Below, one piece after another: positions 16,482 to 23,418 of a DNA stretch of 25,697 bases. Location of the stretch: positions 1 through 25,697 of the forward strand of contig CAMIME010000034.1 in assembly GCA_946221035.1 (NCBI GenBank), given 5' to 3'. The translations under genes and the position numbers were made by a program. The DNA is from an uncultured Campylobacter sp. Its GTDB lineage: Bacteria; Actinomycetota; Actinomycetes; Mycobacteriales; Mycobacteriaceae. The first letter of the stretch is position 1. Each line of letters opens with the position of its first letter. The notes beneath the pieces are model-generated. The model searched no databases and was not told where the DNA came from. It saw only the letters and a list, made by a program, of their open reading frames with translations.

Positions 16482-16511
16482 GGACGTCACGGGGAATGCC
16501 ACTGGCGCGTA
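16482..16511 (+). repeat. 30-bp direct repeat, copy 2 (attR-like)
   Basis: Exact copy of 16223-16252. In frame it would again encode the end of ClpB, closing with TAA (16510-16512) instead of TAG. This suggests that this copy is the ancestral clpB end. It is preceded by CGTGA (16476-16480), which pairs with TCACG (16487-16491) in an inverted repeat present only at this copy. Confidence 0.85.
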
Positions 16512-16551
16512 ATGCCCCGCGGGTGTCGGGTCGGCGTTTAGACTGCCAACC

Positions 16552-16971
16552 ATGCAGGCGACAACGACGATCCTCACCCGCGTTGCTGTTCCCGGTGTTG
16601 AAAGCGAACAGCTCGACGCCCACCAAATTGGGAGCAATCATTTCGTGGTGGCCAGTGTTCCGTTCGTCGATACGGCGCTGGCGCTGGGTGACATCGTGGA
16701 ATGCGTGCTGGTAGGGGGCGTGTTCCACGTGGACCGCGTGGTGGTGCGCGGGGGCGCGTCCACGGTGCGCATCTTGCCGGAGGATGTTGAGGAGTTCGAC
16801 GAGGATATTGCCAGCACCCTTCTGGCGTTCGGCTGCCGGGTGGAGATGGGCCCGGGCGGGATGCTCGCCGCGAGCATCGGGGCGGACTGCCCGCGCGAGG
16901 GCATCACGCAGTGGCTGGACGGGTTGGCTGCAGACGGTGTCATCCAGCTCGCGCCGGGCTACATGGCGTAA
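16552..16971 (+). CDS. DUF4265-like protein
   Basis: 139 residues. The segment SVPFVDTALALGDIVECVL (about 40-58) matches the DUF4265 pattern (VPF...LALGDVV). The C-terminal half (about 75-139) looks like a small alpha/beta ferredoxin-like fold (ILPEDVEEFDEDIASTLLAF, LDGLAADGVIQLAPGYM). No catalytic motif is visible and the function of the family is unknown. TAGACT (16539-16544) ends 7 nt before ATG 16552 and there is no Shine-Dalgarno, so the mRNA is probably leaderless. This promoter begins only 27 bp after the second copy of the 30-bp repeat, so the islet did not disturb it. Confidence 0.72.
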   Translation: MQATTTILTRVAVPGVESEQLDAHQIGSNHFVVASVPFVDTALALGDIVECVLVGGVFHVDRVVVRGGASTVRILPEDVEEFDEDIASTLLAFGCRVEMGPGGMLAASIGADCPREGITQWLDGLAADGVIQLAPGYMA

Positions 16972-16991
16972 GGGCGGTTACACTGGCCGGC

Positions 16992-17834
16992 ATGAGCGTC
17001 TTTGTCTCCGCACATGACCTGAACGACGTTATTCAATCCGGCAGCAAACACACCATCCTTGCTTCGCTTTGGGAGCCGAAGGAGGGCAAGGCGTGGTCGA
17101 AGTTCCAGTCGGAACACATTCCTACCGCGCAGTACTGCGACCCTTCGTCGCAGCTGGCGGGTCTGCCGGGCAGGAAGCACGGCCGCAACCCGCTGCCGCC
17201 GTTCGACGTCGTGGAGAAGGCCATCGGGGACTGGGGCATTGAGACCGGCCGCCCGACCTACATCTACGACGGCGGAAACGGACTGTTCGCCGCCCGCACG
17301 TGGTGGATCCTGCGATGGGCGGGCGTGGAGGACGTGCATATTCTCGACGGCGGCTTCGCCAACTGGGACGCAAACGGGCTACCCACTGTGGCGGGCCCGG
17401 GCGGGTTCGCGACACCGCGCGACGTGGAGGTGAAGGAGGGGTCCGTGCCCACCGTGACCATCGATGGGCTGCGCGATTTCCAGGGCTTGCTCATTGATGC
17501 CCGCAGTTCCCGCCGCTTCGAAGGCCGCCGCGAGATCTTGGATCTGCGCGCCGGTCATATCCCGGGGGCGCTGAACCTGCCGGTGACGGACCTTTTCGAC
17601 GAGGACACGCACAGGATCAAGGACGTCGATTTCATCCGCGACCAGTTCTCCCGCCTGGGTATCACCCAGAACACCGCGGCGGAGGACGTGATTGTGTACT
17701 CGGGCTCGGGCAACCACTCCGCGCTCATGCTCGCGGCGATGGAACATGCGGGCCTGCCGATGCTGACCCATTACGTCGGCGGCTGGTCGCAGTGGAGCGC
17801 GGACCCGAACAACCCGATTGCCACACGCATCTAA
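16992..17834 (+). CDS. Rhodanese-type sulfurtransferase, two domains, catalytic Cys replaced by Ser
   Basis: 280 residues with two rhodanese domains, like thiosulfate/3-mercaptopyruvate sulfurtransferases. The N-terminal domain (1-135) has HIPTAQYCD, YDGGNGLFAARTWWILRWAG and HILDGGFANW. The C-terminal domain (150-280) has LIDARSSRRFEG, GHIPGALNLPV and VGGWSQW. The active-site loop, usually YCGSGVTA, reads YSGSGNHS, with Ser237 in place of the sulphur-carrying Cys (codon TCG); the only other Cys is C49. It may therefore not be a classical sulfurtransferase. The start ATG 16992 is preceded by TACACT (16979-16984), 7 nt away, with no SD, so it is probably leaderless; the ORF's 27-codon upstream extension overlaps the previous gene and is rejected. 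Confidence 0.88.
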   Translation: MSVFVSAHDLNDVIQSGSKHTILASLWEPKEGKAWSKFQSEHIPTAQYCDPSSQLAGLPGRKHGRNPLPPFDVVEKAIGDWGIETGRPTYIYDGGNGLFAARTWWILRWAGVEDVHILDGGFANWDANGLPTVAGPGGFATPRDVEVKEGSVPTVTIDGLRDFQGLLIDARSSRRFEGRREILDLRAGHIPGALNLPVTDLFDEDTHRIKDVDFIRDQFSRLGITQNTAAEDVIVYSGSGNHSALMLAAMEHAGLPMLTHYVGGWSQWSADPNNPIATRI

Positions 17835-17872
17835 AACGGTTCGTGTCGGCGGGCGCTGTAACATCAGTCGCG

Positions 17873-18874
17873 ATGGTTGCAGTGCTCTTCTTCTTGGCGT
17901 TCCTCGCCTTGGCGGGTGGGGTAGCGCTTTTCGTCGCGGACTCCCGCGAGCGCGCCTGGGCGGCCGAGCACCCCAAACGCACAGAGCACCCCAAACGCAC
18001 AGAGCACACTAAACGCAGTGAGCCCGCCAGGCGCGGGTCGAACCGCCGGGCGCGCAAACTGTGGGCGCGCAGGCACGGCTTTGCATTCCCGGCGCCCCAA
18101 GACTCCTTCGTGGGGCAGTGGCACCGGGGCGCGGCGGCGGGTGGGGCCGCGCCGCAAGACGTGGCAACGGGGACCGCGTTCGGCCACGACACGGTGGTCG
18201 CGGAGCTCGGCGGGGTGGGCGTGGTGGCCATGCGCACGGGGGAGGAAAGCGACGTCGTGGTGGACTTCCGCCGGGAACACGCAGAGCACGCAGACCACGC
18301 AGACCACACAGCGCACCAGCACACAGCGCAAGAGCACGGCGGCGACCTAGTGCAGGTCGACCCGGTGGGCCAGTTCAGCTGCTGGACTACCCACCCCTCG
18401 CCGGTGCGCAGGTTCGTGGACACGCGGGTAATCACGGCGCTGGACGAGATGCCCCCGCAGGTCAGCGCCGTGTGGCTTGAGGGTGAGTGGGCGCTGGCGC
18501 AAACCGAGAACCCGGCCGCGCAGAATTGGCACGAGGTGTTCGCCCCGCTGGCGCTGATGGCGGACGCGGCGCGCACCCTGCCCCCGCGGGTGGATCGGCC
18601 GCTTGAGCTGCCGTTTGGAGTGGGGTTGGGGCCGGAGGTTGTCGTCGATAAGCAAACTGAGCTCGATCTCGTGCAGCGGCCGGAGGAGCCTGTCGAGCTG
18701 CCCACGCGGCGCACGGGCGGTCAGCGCGGGTTGGTCGAAGAGCGCGAGGTCGGCGGGGACGAGGTCGCGGCGATTGTGGGCGAGGAGCACCGCAGCGACC
18801 TGACCAGGGTGCGGCGGATGCAAAAGCCGCCGTCAATTTTTGAAGACGAAGATGACAAAAATGAGGAGGAATGA
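17873..18874 (+). CDS. Single-TM membrane protein with His/Glu-rich repeats
   Basis: 333 residues, start ATG 17873. An N-terminal membrane anchor (about 1-24, MVAVLFFLAFLALAGGVALFV) is followed by a cytosolic-type hydrophilic body. Residues about 32-50 are three copies of a six-residue unit (EHPKRT, EHPKRT, EHTKRS), and near residue 140 a second repeat reads EHAEHADHADHTAH. The conserved core (KLWARRHGFAF, VAELGGVGVVAMRTG, FSCWTTHPSPVRRFVD) and an acidic tail (EDEDDKNEEE) are not from a family I can name. TAACAT (17859-17864) lies 8 nt before the start and there is no SD. Its TGA overlaps the pyrE start (ATGA), so pyrE is coupled to it. The repeats may vary in number between strains. Confidence 0.75.
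   Translation: MVAVLFFLAFLALAGGVALFVADSRERAWAAEHPKRTEHPKRTEHTKRSEPARRGSNRRARKLWARRHGFAFPAPQDSFVGQWHRGAAAGGAAPQDVATGTAFGHDTVVAELGGVGVVAMRTGEESDVVVDFRREHAEHADHADHTAHQHTAQEHGGDLVQVDPVGQFSCWTTHPSPVRRFVDTRVITALDEMPPQVSAVWLEGEWALAQTENPAAQNWHEVFAPLALMADAARTLPPRVDRPLELPFGVGLGPEVVVDKQTELDLVQRPEEPVELPTRRTGGQRGLVEEREVGGDEVAAIVGEEHRSDLTRVRRMQKPPSIFEDEDDKNEEE
17966..18019 (+). repeat. Three tandem 18-bp repeats inside the membrane-protein gene
   Basis: Units start GAGCACCCCAAACGCACA: 17966-17983 and 17984-18001 are identical, and 18002-18019 differs at a few bases. In frame (18 = 3 x 6), so copy-number change would keep the protein open. Confidence 0.85.
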
Positions 18875-19401
18875 TGAAACAACGTCTGGCTGAGCTGGTG
18901 AAAGAGCTCGCGGTGGTGCACGGGAAGGTGACGCTGTCTTCCGGCAAGGAGGCGGATTACTACGTGGACCTGCGCCGGGCCACTCTGCACCACGAGGCGA
19001 GCCCGCTGATCGGGCAGCTGATTCGTGAGCTCACGGCGGACCTCGAATTCGACGCCGTCGGCGGCCTGACCTTGGGCGCGGACCCGGTCGCGACCGCCGT
19101 GATGCATGCTGATGGCCGGCCGATCGACGCGTTCGTGGTGCGCAAGGAGGCGAAGAAGCACGGGATGCAGCGCCGGATCGAAGGCCCGTCGATTAAGGGG
19201 AAGAAGGTGCTGGTGGTGGAGGACACCACGACCACCGGTAATTCGCCGCTCACGGCGGTGGAGGCTTGCCGCGAGGAGGGTGCCGAGGTTGTTGCGGTGG
19301 CCACCGTGGTGGACCGCGCGACGGGCGCCGACGCGGTGCTGCGCGAGGCGGGCCTCGAGTACCGCTACCTCCTCGGGCTCGAAGACTTGGGCCTTGCTTA
19401 A
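18871..19401 (+). CDS. pyrE: Orotate phosphoribosyltransferase
   Basis: Converts orotate and PRPP to OMP in de novo pyrimidine synthesis. 176 residues, on the short side but usual for actinobacterial PyrE. The N-terminal part has GKVTLSSGKEADYYVDLRR, where the family's lysine and tyrosine contact orotate. The PRPP loop VLVVEDTTTTGNS is at residues 113-125. The flexible catalytic loop KKHGMQRRIEG precedes it. Two adjacent ATG codons (18871 and 18874) follow a GAGGAGGA Shine-Dalgarno; the first overlaps the upstream stop as ATGA. Translationally coupled to the membrane protein upstream and overlapping spoU downstream by 8 bp. Confidence 0.95.
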   Translation: MMKQRLAELVKELAVVHGKVTLSSGKEADYYVDLRRATLHHEASPLIGQLIRELTADLEFDAVGGLTLGADPVATAVMHADGRPIDAFVVRKEAKKHGMQRRIEGPSIKGKKVLVVEDTTTTGNSPLTAVEACREEGAEVVAVATVVDRATGADAVLREAGLEYRYLLGLEDLGLA

Positions 19402-20059
19402 CGACGACCCGGTGGACGCACACCGCGGCCCCACCGAATGGAACGAGGGCCGCCACGGCGTGGGCCCGTGGGAGGGCGAGTGGCCGGACGACCCGCGCCT
19501 GGACCCGGCCTACCTGCGCGAGGGCGACCGGCGCAATGTGGTGGACGCGTACCGCTACTGGTCCCTGGACGCGGTGGTCGAGGACTTGGATGCGCGCCGC
19601 CACCCGTTCCATGTGGCGATTGAGAACTTTGAAAACGACATGAACATCGGCACCGTCGTGCGCACCGCCAACGCCTTTTTGGCCAAGGAGGTGCACATTG
19701 TGGGGCGCAAGCGTTGGAACCGGCGCGGGGCGATGGTCACCGACCGCTACCAGCACATCCGCCACCACGATTCGGTCGCGGGCCTGATGGCGTGGGCCGC
19801 GGACAACCAGATCCCGGTGGTGGCCATTGATAACACCCCGGGTTCGGTGCCGCTGGAGACCGCCGAGCTGCCGCGGGAATACGTGATGTTGTTCGGCCAG
19901 GAGGGCCCCGGGGTCACGCAGGAGGCGCAGCAAGCTGCGGTGATGACGTGCTCGATCGCTCAGTTCGGCTCGACCCGCTCGATCAACGCGGGGGTGGCCG
20001 CGGGCATCGCGATGCACGCGTGGATCCGTCAACATGCGGACCTTTCGCAGGCCTGGTAA
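19394..20059 (+). CDS. SpoU/TrmH-family RNA 2'-O-methyltransferase
   Basis: SAM-dependent RNA ribose methyltransferase with the trefoil-knot fold. 221 residues if started at TTG 19394, which overlaps pyrE by 8 bp; GTG 19412 is the alternative, and no ATG exists before the conserved core. The SPOUT motifs are clear: motif 1 NIGTVVRTANAF (84-95), motif 2 MLFGQEGPGV (165-174), and motif 3 SIAQFGSTRSINAGVAAGIAMH (187-208; core STRSINAG). The first ~60 residues (RGPTEWNEGRHGVGPWEGEWP) are a corynebacterial/mycobacterial-type extension. The target base (tRNA or 23S rRNA) cannot be read from sequence. Last gene of the 17873-20059 operon. Confidence 0.9.
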   Translation: MLNDDPVDAHRGPTEWNEGRHGVGPWEGEWPDDPRLDPAYLREGDRRNVVDAYRYWSLDAVVEDLDARRHPFHVAIENFENDMNIGTVVRTANAFLAKEVHIVGRKRWNRRGAMVTDRYQHIRHHDSVAGLMAWAADNQIPVVAIDNTPGSVPLETAELPREYVMLFGQEGPGVTQEAQQAAVMTCSIAQFGSTRSINAGVAAGIAMHAWIRQHADLSQAW

Positions 20060-20126
20060 ACCGGGTGAAACGTTTCGGGGGCCTCTGGCAATATAAGTCA
20101 GGGAACTGAAAGGAAAGGAAGCGGCA

Positions 20127-21317
20127 GTGGAAACCTGGGCGCACCGCGCTGACTTGGCAGAGTCAGCGATTCAGGAGCGCCACGCGAGCAAACTGTGGTG
20201 GTTGCCCAAGACCAACCTGGCGGTAGTGACGTGGCCGCCCGGGGTCAAGGACCAGCTGTTTTGGCACTGGCACTACTGGTGGCAGGCCCAATACCTGGAC
20301 TGCCAGGTGGATGCGGTCGCGCGGCGGGGGACGAAGACGCGCAAGCGCCGGATCACCGACACGATGCGCGGCATCCAGCGACGCAACCGCGGCAAGCTGA
20401 CCCGCAACAAGCATTACGACGACAAGGCGTGGCTCGCCCTCGCGTGGAACCGCGCGACGGAGGCCGGGGTGGTCAAGCGCACGCGCCAGCTGGGTGCGCT
20501 CGAGTTCGACCTGCTCGCGGGGATCGATTCGGTCACCGGCGTGCTGCCGTGGCGTGCGGGCGAGTCGTTCTACAACATCGCCTCCAACGCGCCCGCCGCC
20601 ATCGTCTTCGCCAAAACGGGCAGGTTGGATAAGGCGCGCGAGATCGTGGACTGGATCTTCGACAACCTCGTCACCGAGAGCGGTTTGCTTGTCGACGGCC
20701 TCCGGATGCGCATGAGCGGACCCGAAACCGTGGACAAGTTGTACACCTACAACCAGGGCACCGTGCTGGGGGCGTCGCTCGAAATTGCACTGGCGTTGCG
20801 CGAGGACGTGGGCCTGGAACCTGACGAGCAGATCGACTCCTTTGCCAACGAGGAGCGCGCGGACGCCTCCATGTTCTACATCACCCACATCCGCGCAATC
20901 GTGCAGGCGGTGGCGCTGCACATGGCGACGCCGCAGGGCGTGCTGCTCAGTCCCCCGGAGGAGGACGGCGAGGGCGACGGCGGCCTGTTCAAGGGCATCT
21001 TGGCCCGCTACCTGGCGGAGGTGGCGCTTCGCCTGCCGGAGGACTCGAAGGAGAACATCGCCACGAAGAAGATCGCGGCGCGGTTGGTGTTGCAGTCGGC
21101 GGAATCCCTGTGGTCGCACCGGCTAGAGGTTGACGGTCTCCCGGTGTTTTCGGCGGAGTGGACCCAGGACGCGAAGTTGCCGCATAACTACGGGTTGGGC
21201 CCGTCGTCGATAAGCGAGGCGGTGGGGCTCGTGCGCATCGACGAGCGCGATGTCTCCGTCCAGCTCTCGGGGTGGATGCTGCTGGAGGCGGCGGCGAAGG
21301 TGGAGGGGATGGTGTAG
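20127..21317 (+). CDS. GH76-family protein (alpha-1,6-mannanase-like), no signal peptide
   Basis: 396 residues from GTG 20127, preceded by AAGGAAAGGAAG. The alpha/alpha-barrel text of GH76 is visible: LFWHWHYWWQAQYLDC, the catalytic Asp pair in HYDDKAWLALAW (D98, D99), FDLLAGIDSVTGVLPWRAGESFYNIASNAPAAIVFA, and YTYNQGTVLGASLEIA. Secreted GH76 enzymes cut alpha-1,6-mannan; here no signal peptide or TM is seen, so it should be cytosolic. A link to turnover of corynebacterial lipomannan/LAM backbone is possible but inferred. A TATAAG box (20092-20097) gives a leader of about 30 nt. It is the last gene before the apparent insertion of the ATPase/DUF4276 pair. Confidence 0.87.
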   Translation: METWAHRADLAESAIQERHASKLWWLPKTNLAVVTWPPGVKDQLFWHWHYWWQAQYLDCQVDAVARRGTKTRKRRITDTMRGIQRRNRGKLTRNKHYDDKAWLALAWNRATEAGVVKRTRQLGALEFDLLAGIDSVTGVLPWRAGESFYNIASNAPAAIVFAKTGRLDKAREIVDWIFDNLVTESGLLVDGLRMRMSGPETVDKLYTYNQGTVLGASLEIALALREDVGLEPDEQIDSFANEERADASMFYITHIRAIVQAVALHMATPQGVLLSPPEEDGEGDGGLFKGILARYLAEVALRLPEDSKENIATKKIAARLVLQSAESLWSHRLEVDGLPVFSAEWTQDAKLPHNYGLGPSSISEAVGLVRIDERDVSVQLSGWMLLEAAAKVEGMV

Positions 21318-21355
21318 GGCCCTAACGGGTACCTCGGAGCTGCTAGTCTCGTGGT

Positions 21356-22705
21356 GTGATTACGCGTCTTGAGGTTGACGGGTTCAAAAACCTCACCCAG
21401 TTCACTTGCGACTTCTCCCCATACACGTGCATCGCCGGCCCGAACGCGGTGGGGAAGTCCAACCTGTTTGACGCGCTGACCTTTCTTTCTCTTTGCGCGT
21501 CCAAGCAATTCAACGACGCTGCGCTCGAGGTTCGTGGCGCCGAAGGTCAGATTAGCGACCTGTTCGCTCCCGGGTACGACAAGCTTTCCTTCGGCGTCGA
21601 GATGCTCCTGCCGGCCACTGTGACCGATGAATTTGGTCACGCTACTGAGCTTGAACACACTTTCTTGCGCTACGAGCTGGATCTTGAGCGCCAGGATGGG
21701 GAACGCGGGATACCAGGGGCGGTTGGCCTGAAGCTCGCCCGCGAAATCCTAGAACCGCTGAGCGAAGAGCATGCGCGCGGCAACCTGGGGTGGGTGAAAT
21801 GGGGCGGCAGCTTTGCGACGAGCGCCTTCCGGTTTGCCCCCATCACCCACAGGTTTATCGGGACAGGCGACGATGTCGTGGACGTTTGGCGCGACGGCGT
21901 GGATCCGCTGTCTTTGCCTTTAGACAGGCCCCTCGGGTTTTCTGCCCTGTCCGCCGTGGGCCGGTACGACTTCCCGTACGTCCAGGCCGCCCAGCAGGAA
22001 TTGAGAAGCTGGCGCACGCTCGCGCTCGAGACCTCAGCCATGCGAGCTCCCAGCGTGGCGACGGCTCCGGATCAGCTGAATGCTGTCGGTGGCAATTTGC
22101 CTAAGACGTTCGCGCGTTTGACCGATAGCGGTTCGGATCAAGCCGTTGTTGAGGACATCGTCGACAGCCTTCGCAGTCTCGTCGATATTCGCGACATGTC
22201 TTTGGATTTCGACCAGGCCCGCCAGGTGTTTACTCTGTACGCGCAGGTAGGCCGCGGTCCTATGCTCCCGGCGCGTTCGCTTTCGGATGGCACCTTACGT
22301 TTCCTTGCGCTATCACTCATCTACTTCGACCCAGAAGCTCGGGGCGTGGTCTGCCTGGAAGAGCCGGAGAATGGGATCCACCCGCGCAAGATCGGGGAGA
22401 TGTATCGGCTCCTGCGCGACATCGCAGTTGATCCTGACCATCCGGTGTGTGATTCGAACCCGCTTCGCCAGGTCATCGTGAACACTCATTCGCTCGGGTA
22501 CATCCATCAGCACCGGGATAATCCGGGTAGCCTTTTGCTCGCATCTACCCGACCGGGTACGAGGTTTCTGAAGCTCTCCCCAGTGCGAACTGCTGGGACG
22601 TGGAGAAGCAACACGGCAGACGATGTCCCGTTCGCCGTAGTGTCAGAGATGATGGAAGAAAGCCTCCACGGTGTGGGTTTCGGTGCCTGGGAGGCTTCCG
22701 GGTGA
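21356..22705 (+). CDS. ABC/SMC-like ATPase (AAA15/AAA21 type), putative defence ATPase
   Basis: 449 residues from GTG 21356. Residues 1-20 (MITRLEVDGFKNLTQFTCDF) are the usual beginning of OLD/RecF-like ATPases. Walker A is GPNAVGKS (28-35). The middle (60-290) is a variable helical region. The ABC signature RSLSDGTLR is at 307-315, Walker B VVCLEEPENG at 331-340 and the H-loop NTHS at 376-379. All ATPase motifs are intact. The last base of its stop region overlaps the GTG of the DUF4276 gene (GTGA), so they form a coupled pair. TAGTCT (21344-21349) ends 6 nt before the start with no SD, so it is probably leaderless. Codon choice is less GC-biased than the neighbours, suggesting transfer. Likely the sensor/motor subunit of an anti-phage system; a DNA-repair role is the alternative. 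Confidence 0.85.
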   Translation: MITRLEVDGFKNLTQFTCDFSPYTCIAGPNAVGKSNLFDALTFLSLCASKQFNDAALEVRGAEGQISDLFAPGYDKLSFGVEMLLPATVTDEFGHATELEHTFLRYELDLERQDGERGIPGAVGLKLAREILEPLSEEHARGNLGWVKWGGSFATSAFRFAPITHRFIGTGDDVVDVWRDGVDPLSLPLDRPLGFSALSAVGRYDFPYVQAAQQELRSWRTLALETSAMRAPSVATAPDQLNAVGGNLPKTFARLTDSGSDQAVVEDIVDSLRSLVDIRDMSLDFDQARQVFTLYAQVGRGPMLPARSLSDGTLRFLALSLIYFDPEARGVVCLEEPENGIHPRKIGEMYRLLRDIAVDPDHPVCDSNPLRQVIVNTHSLGYIHQHRDNPGSLLLASTRPGTRFLKLSPVRTAGTWRSNTADDVPFAVVSEMMEESLHGVGFGAWEASG

Positions 22706-23391
22706 AAGTGCTGAGCGCGTCTTTTATTCGGGAGGGGAGTAGCGACGACGGGCTTATCCCGCTCATGACCGCGGTCTTCAAAAGCCAGGGTGCTGATGTG
22801 GTGATCTCGCCCTCAGCACCCGCCCAAGGACGCAAGGCCCTTCACTTGTGGTTCGACGACATTCATCAGGGATTTGAGGACCGAGATTTCATCCTCGTTC
22901 ACCGCGACGCCAACTCTGTGGGCTATAGCGCCCGTCTTAAGGAGATAGAGACTGCGCACGCTAGGTCGTCGTTGAAAGCAATCGTCATTCCCGTGATCCC
23001 GGTGAAGGAAACAGAAGCATGGTTGTTGCACGCGCTTTACAGCGCGTCGTTTTGCGAGAGCATTGGAATACCCGCCGCATCTGTCAGGAAGGCCTTGCCC
23101 AAGCAGCGTGACCTGCCCCGCGTGGATGCGAAGCGTTTGTTAGCGGATGTGCATACTTCAGTTTTCGCCGAACGCGGCAGGAAACGTTCCAGGCACAGGA
23201 TTCCTAGGTTCGAAATTGTACGGGGGGAATGGCTGAGTCAGCTTGATGACCCAGCCTTGCTCGAATCTTGCGAGTCGTTCCAACTTTTTTGCTCCTCCGT
23301 GGAAGGTGCGATAGAGAAATCGATATCCCCCACCCAGCGCGACACTAACTCAGCGCGTCCAGCCCAAAACGGGGCATACTGGAAGGCGTAA
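22702..23391 (+). CDS. DUF4276 TOPRIM-like protein, putative effector of the ATPase pair
   Basis: 229 residues from GTG 22702, which overlaps the ATPase stop as GTGA; the longer frame from 22600 overlaps the ATPase by 100 bp and lacks an RBS. TOPRIM-like acidic signatures are visible: IREGSSDD (9-16, Glu-Gly), LVHRDANS (65-72) and the DUF4276 hallmark IPVKETEAWLL (99-109). The C-terminal third (KALPKQRDLPRVDAKRLL and on) fits DUF4276. It is best read as a metal-dependent nuclease-like effector whose activity is controlled by the ATPase. RloB-like proteins share the fold and are the main alternative. Its last ~10 codons overlap the probable fba promoter (CATACT at 23375-23380), so the C-terminus may have been formed at the insertion boundary. 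Confidence 0.8.
   Translation: MKVLSASFIREGSSDDGLIPLMTAVFKSQGADVVISPSAPAQGRKALHLWFDDIHQGFEDRDFILVHRDANSVGYSARLKEIETAHARSSLKAIVIPVIPVKETEAWLLHALYSASFCESIGIPAASVRKALPKQRDLPRVDAKRLLADVHTSVFAERGRKRSRHRIPRFEIVRGEWLSQLDDPALLESCESFQLFCSSVEGAIEKSISPTQRDTNSARPAQNGAYWKA
23375..23380 (+). promoter_or_regulatory. Probable -10 element of fba
   Basis: CATACT inside the 3' end of the DUF4276 gene, about 32 nt plus spacer before the fba start. fba is a strong essential gene and needs a promoter of its own here, as nothing upstream is a housekeeping operon. No clear -35 was identified. Confidence 0.4.
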
Positions 23392-23418
23392 CTGCACCCC
23401 AAACCAGGAGGCACACCT

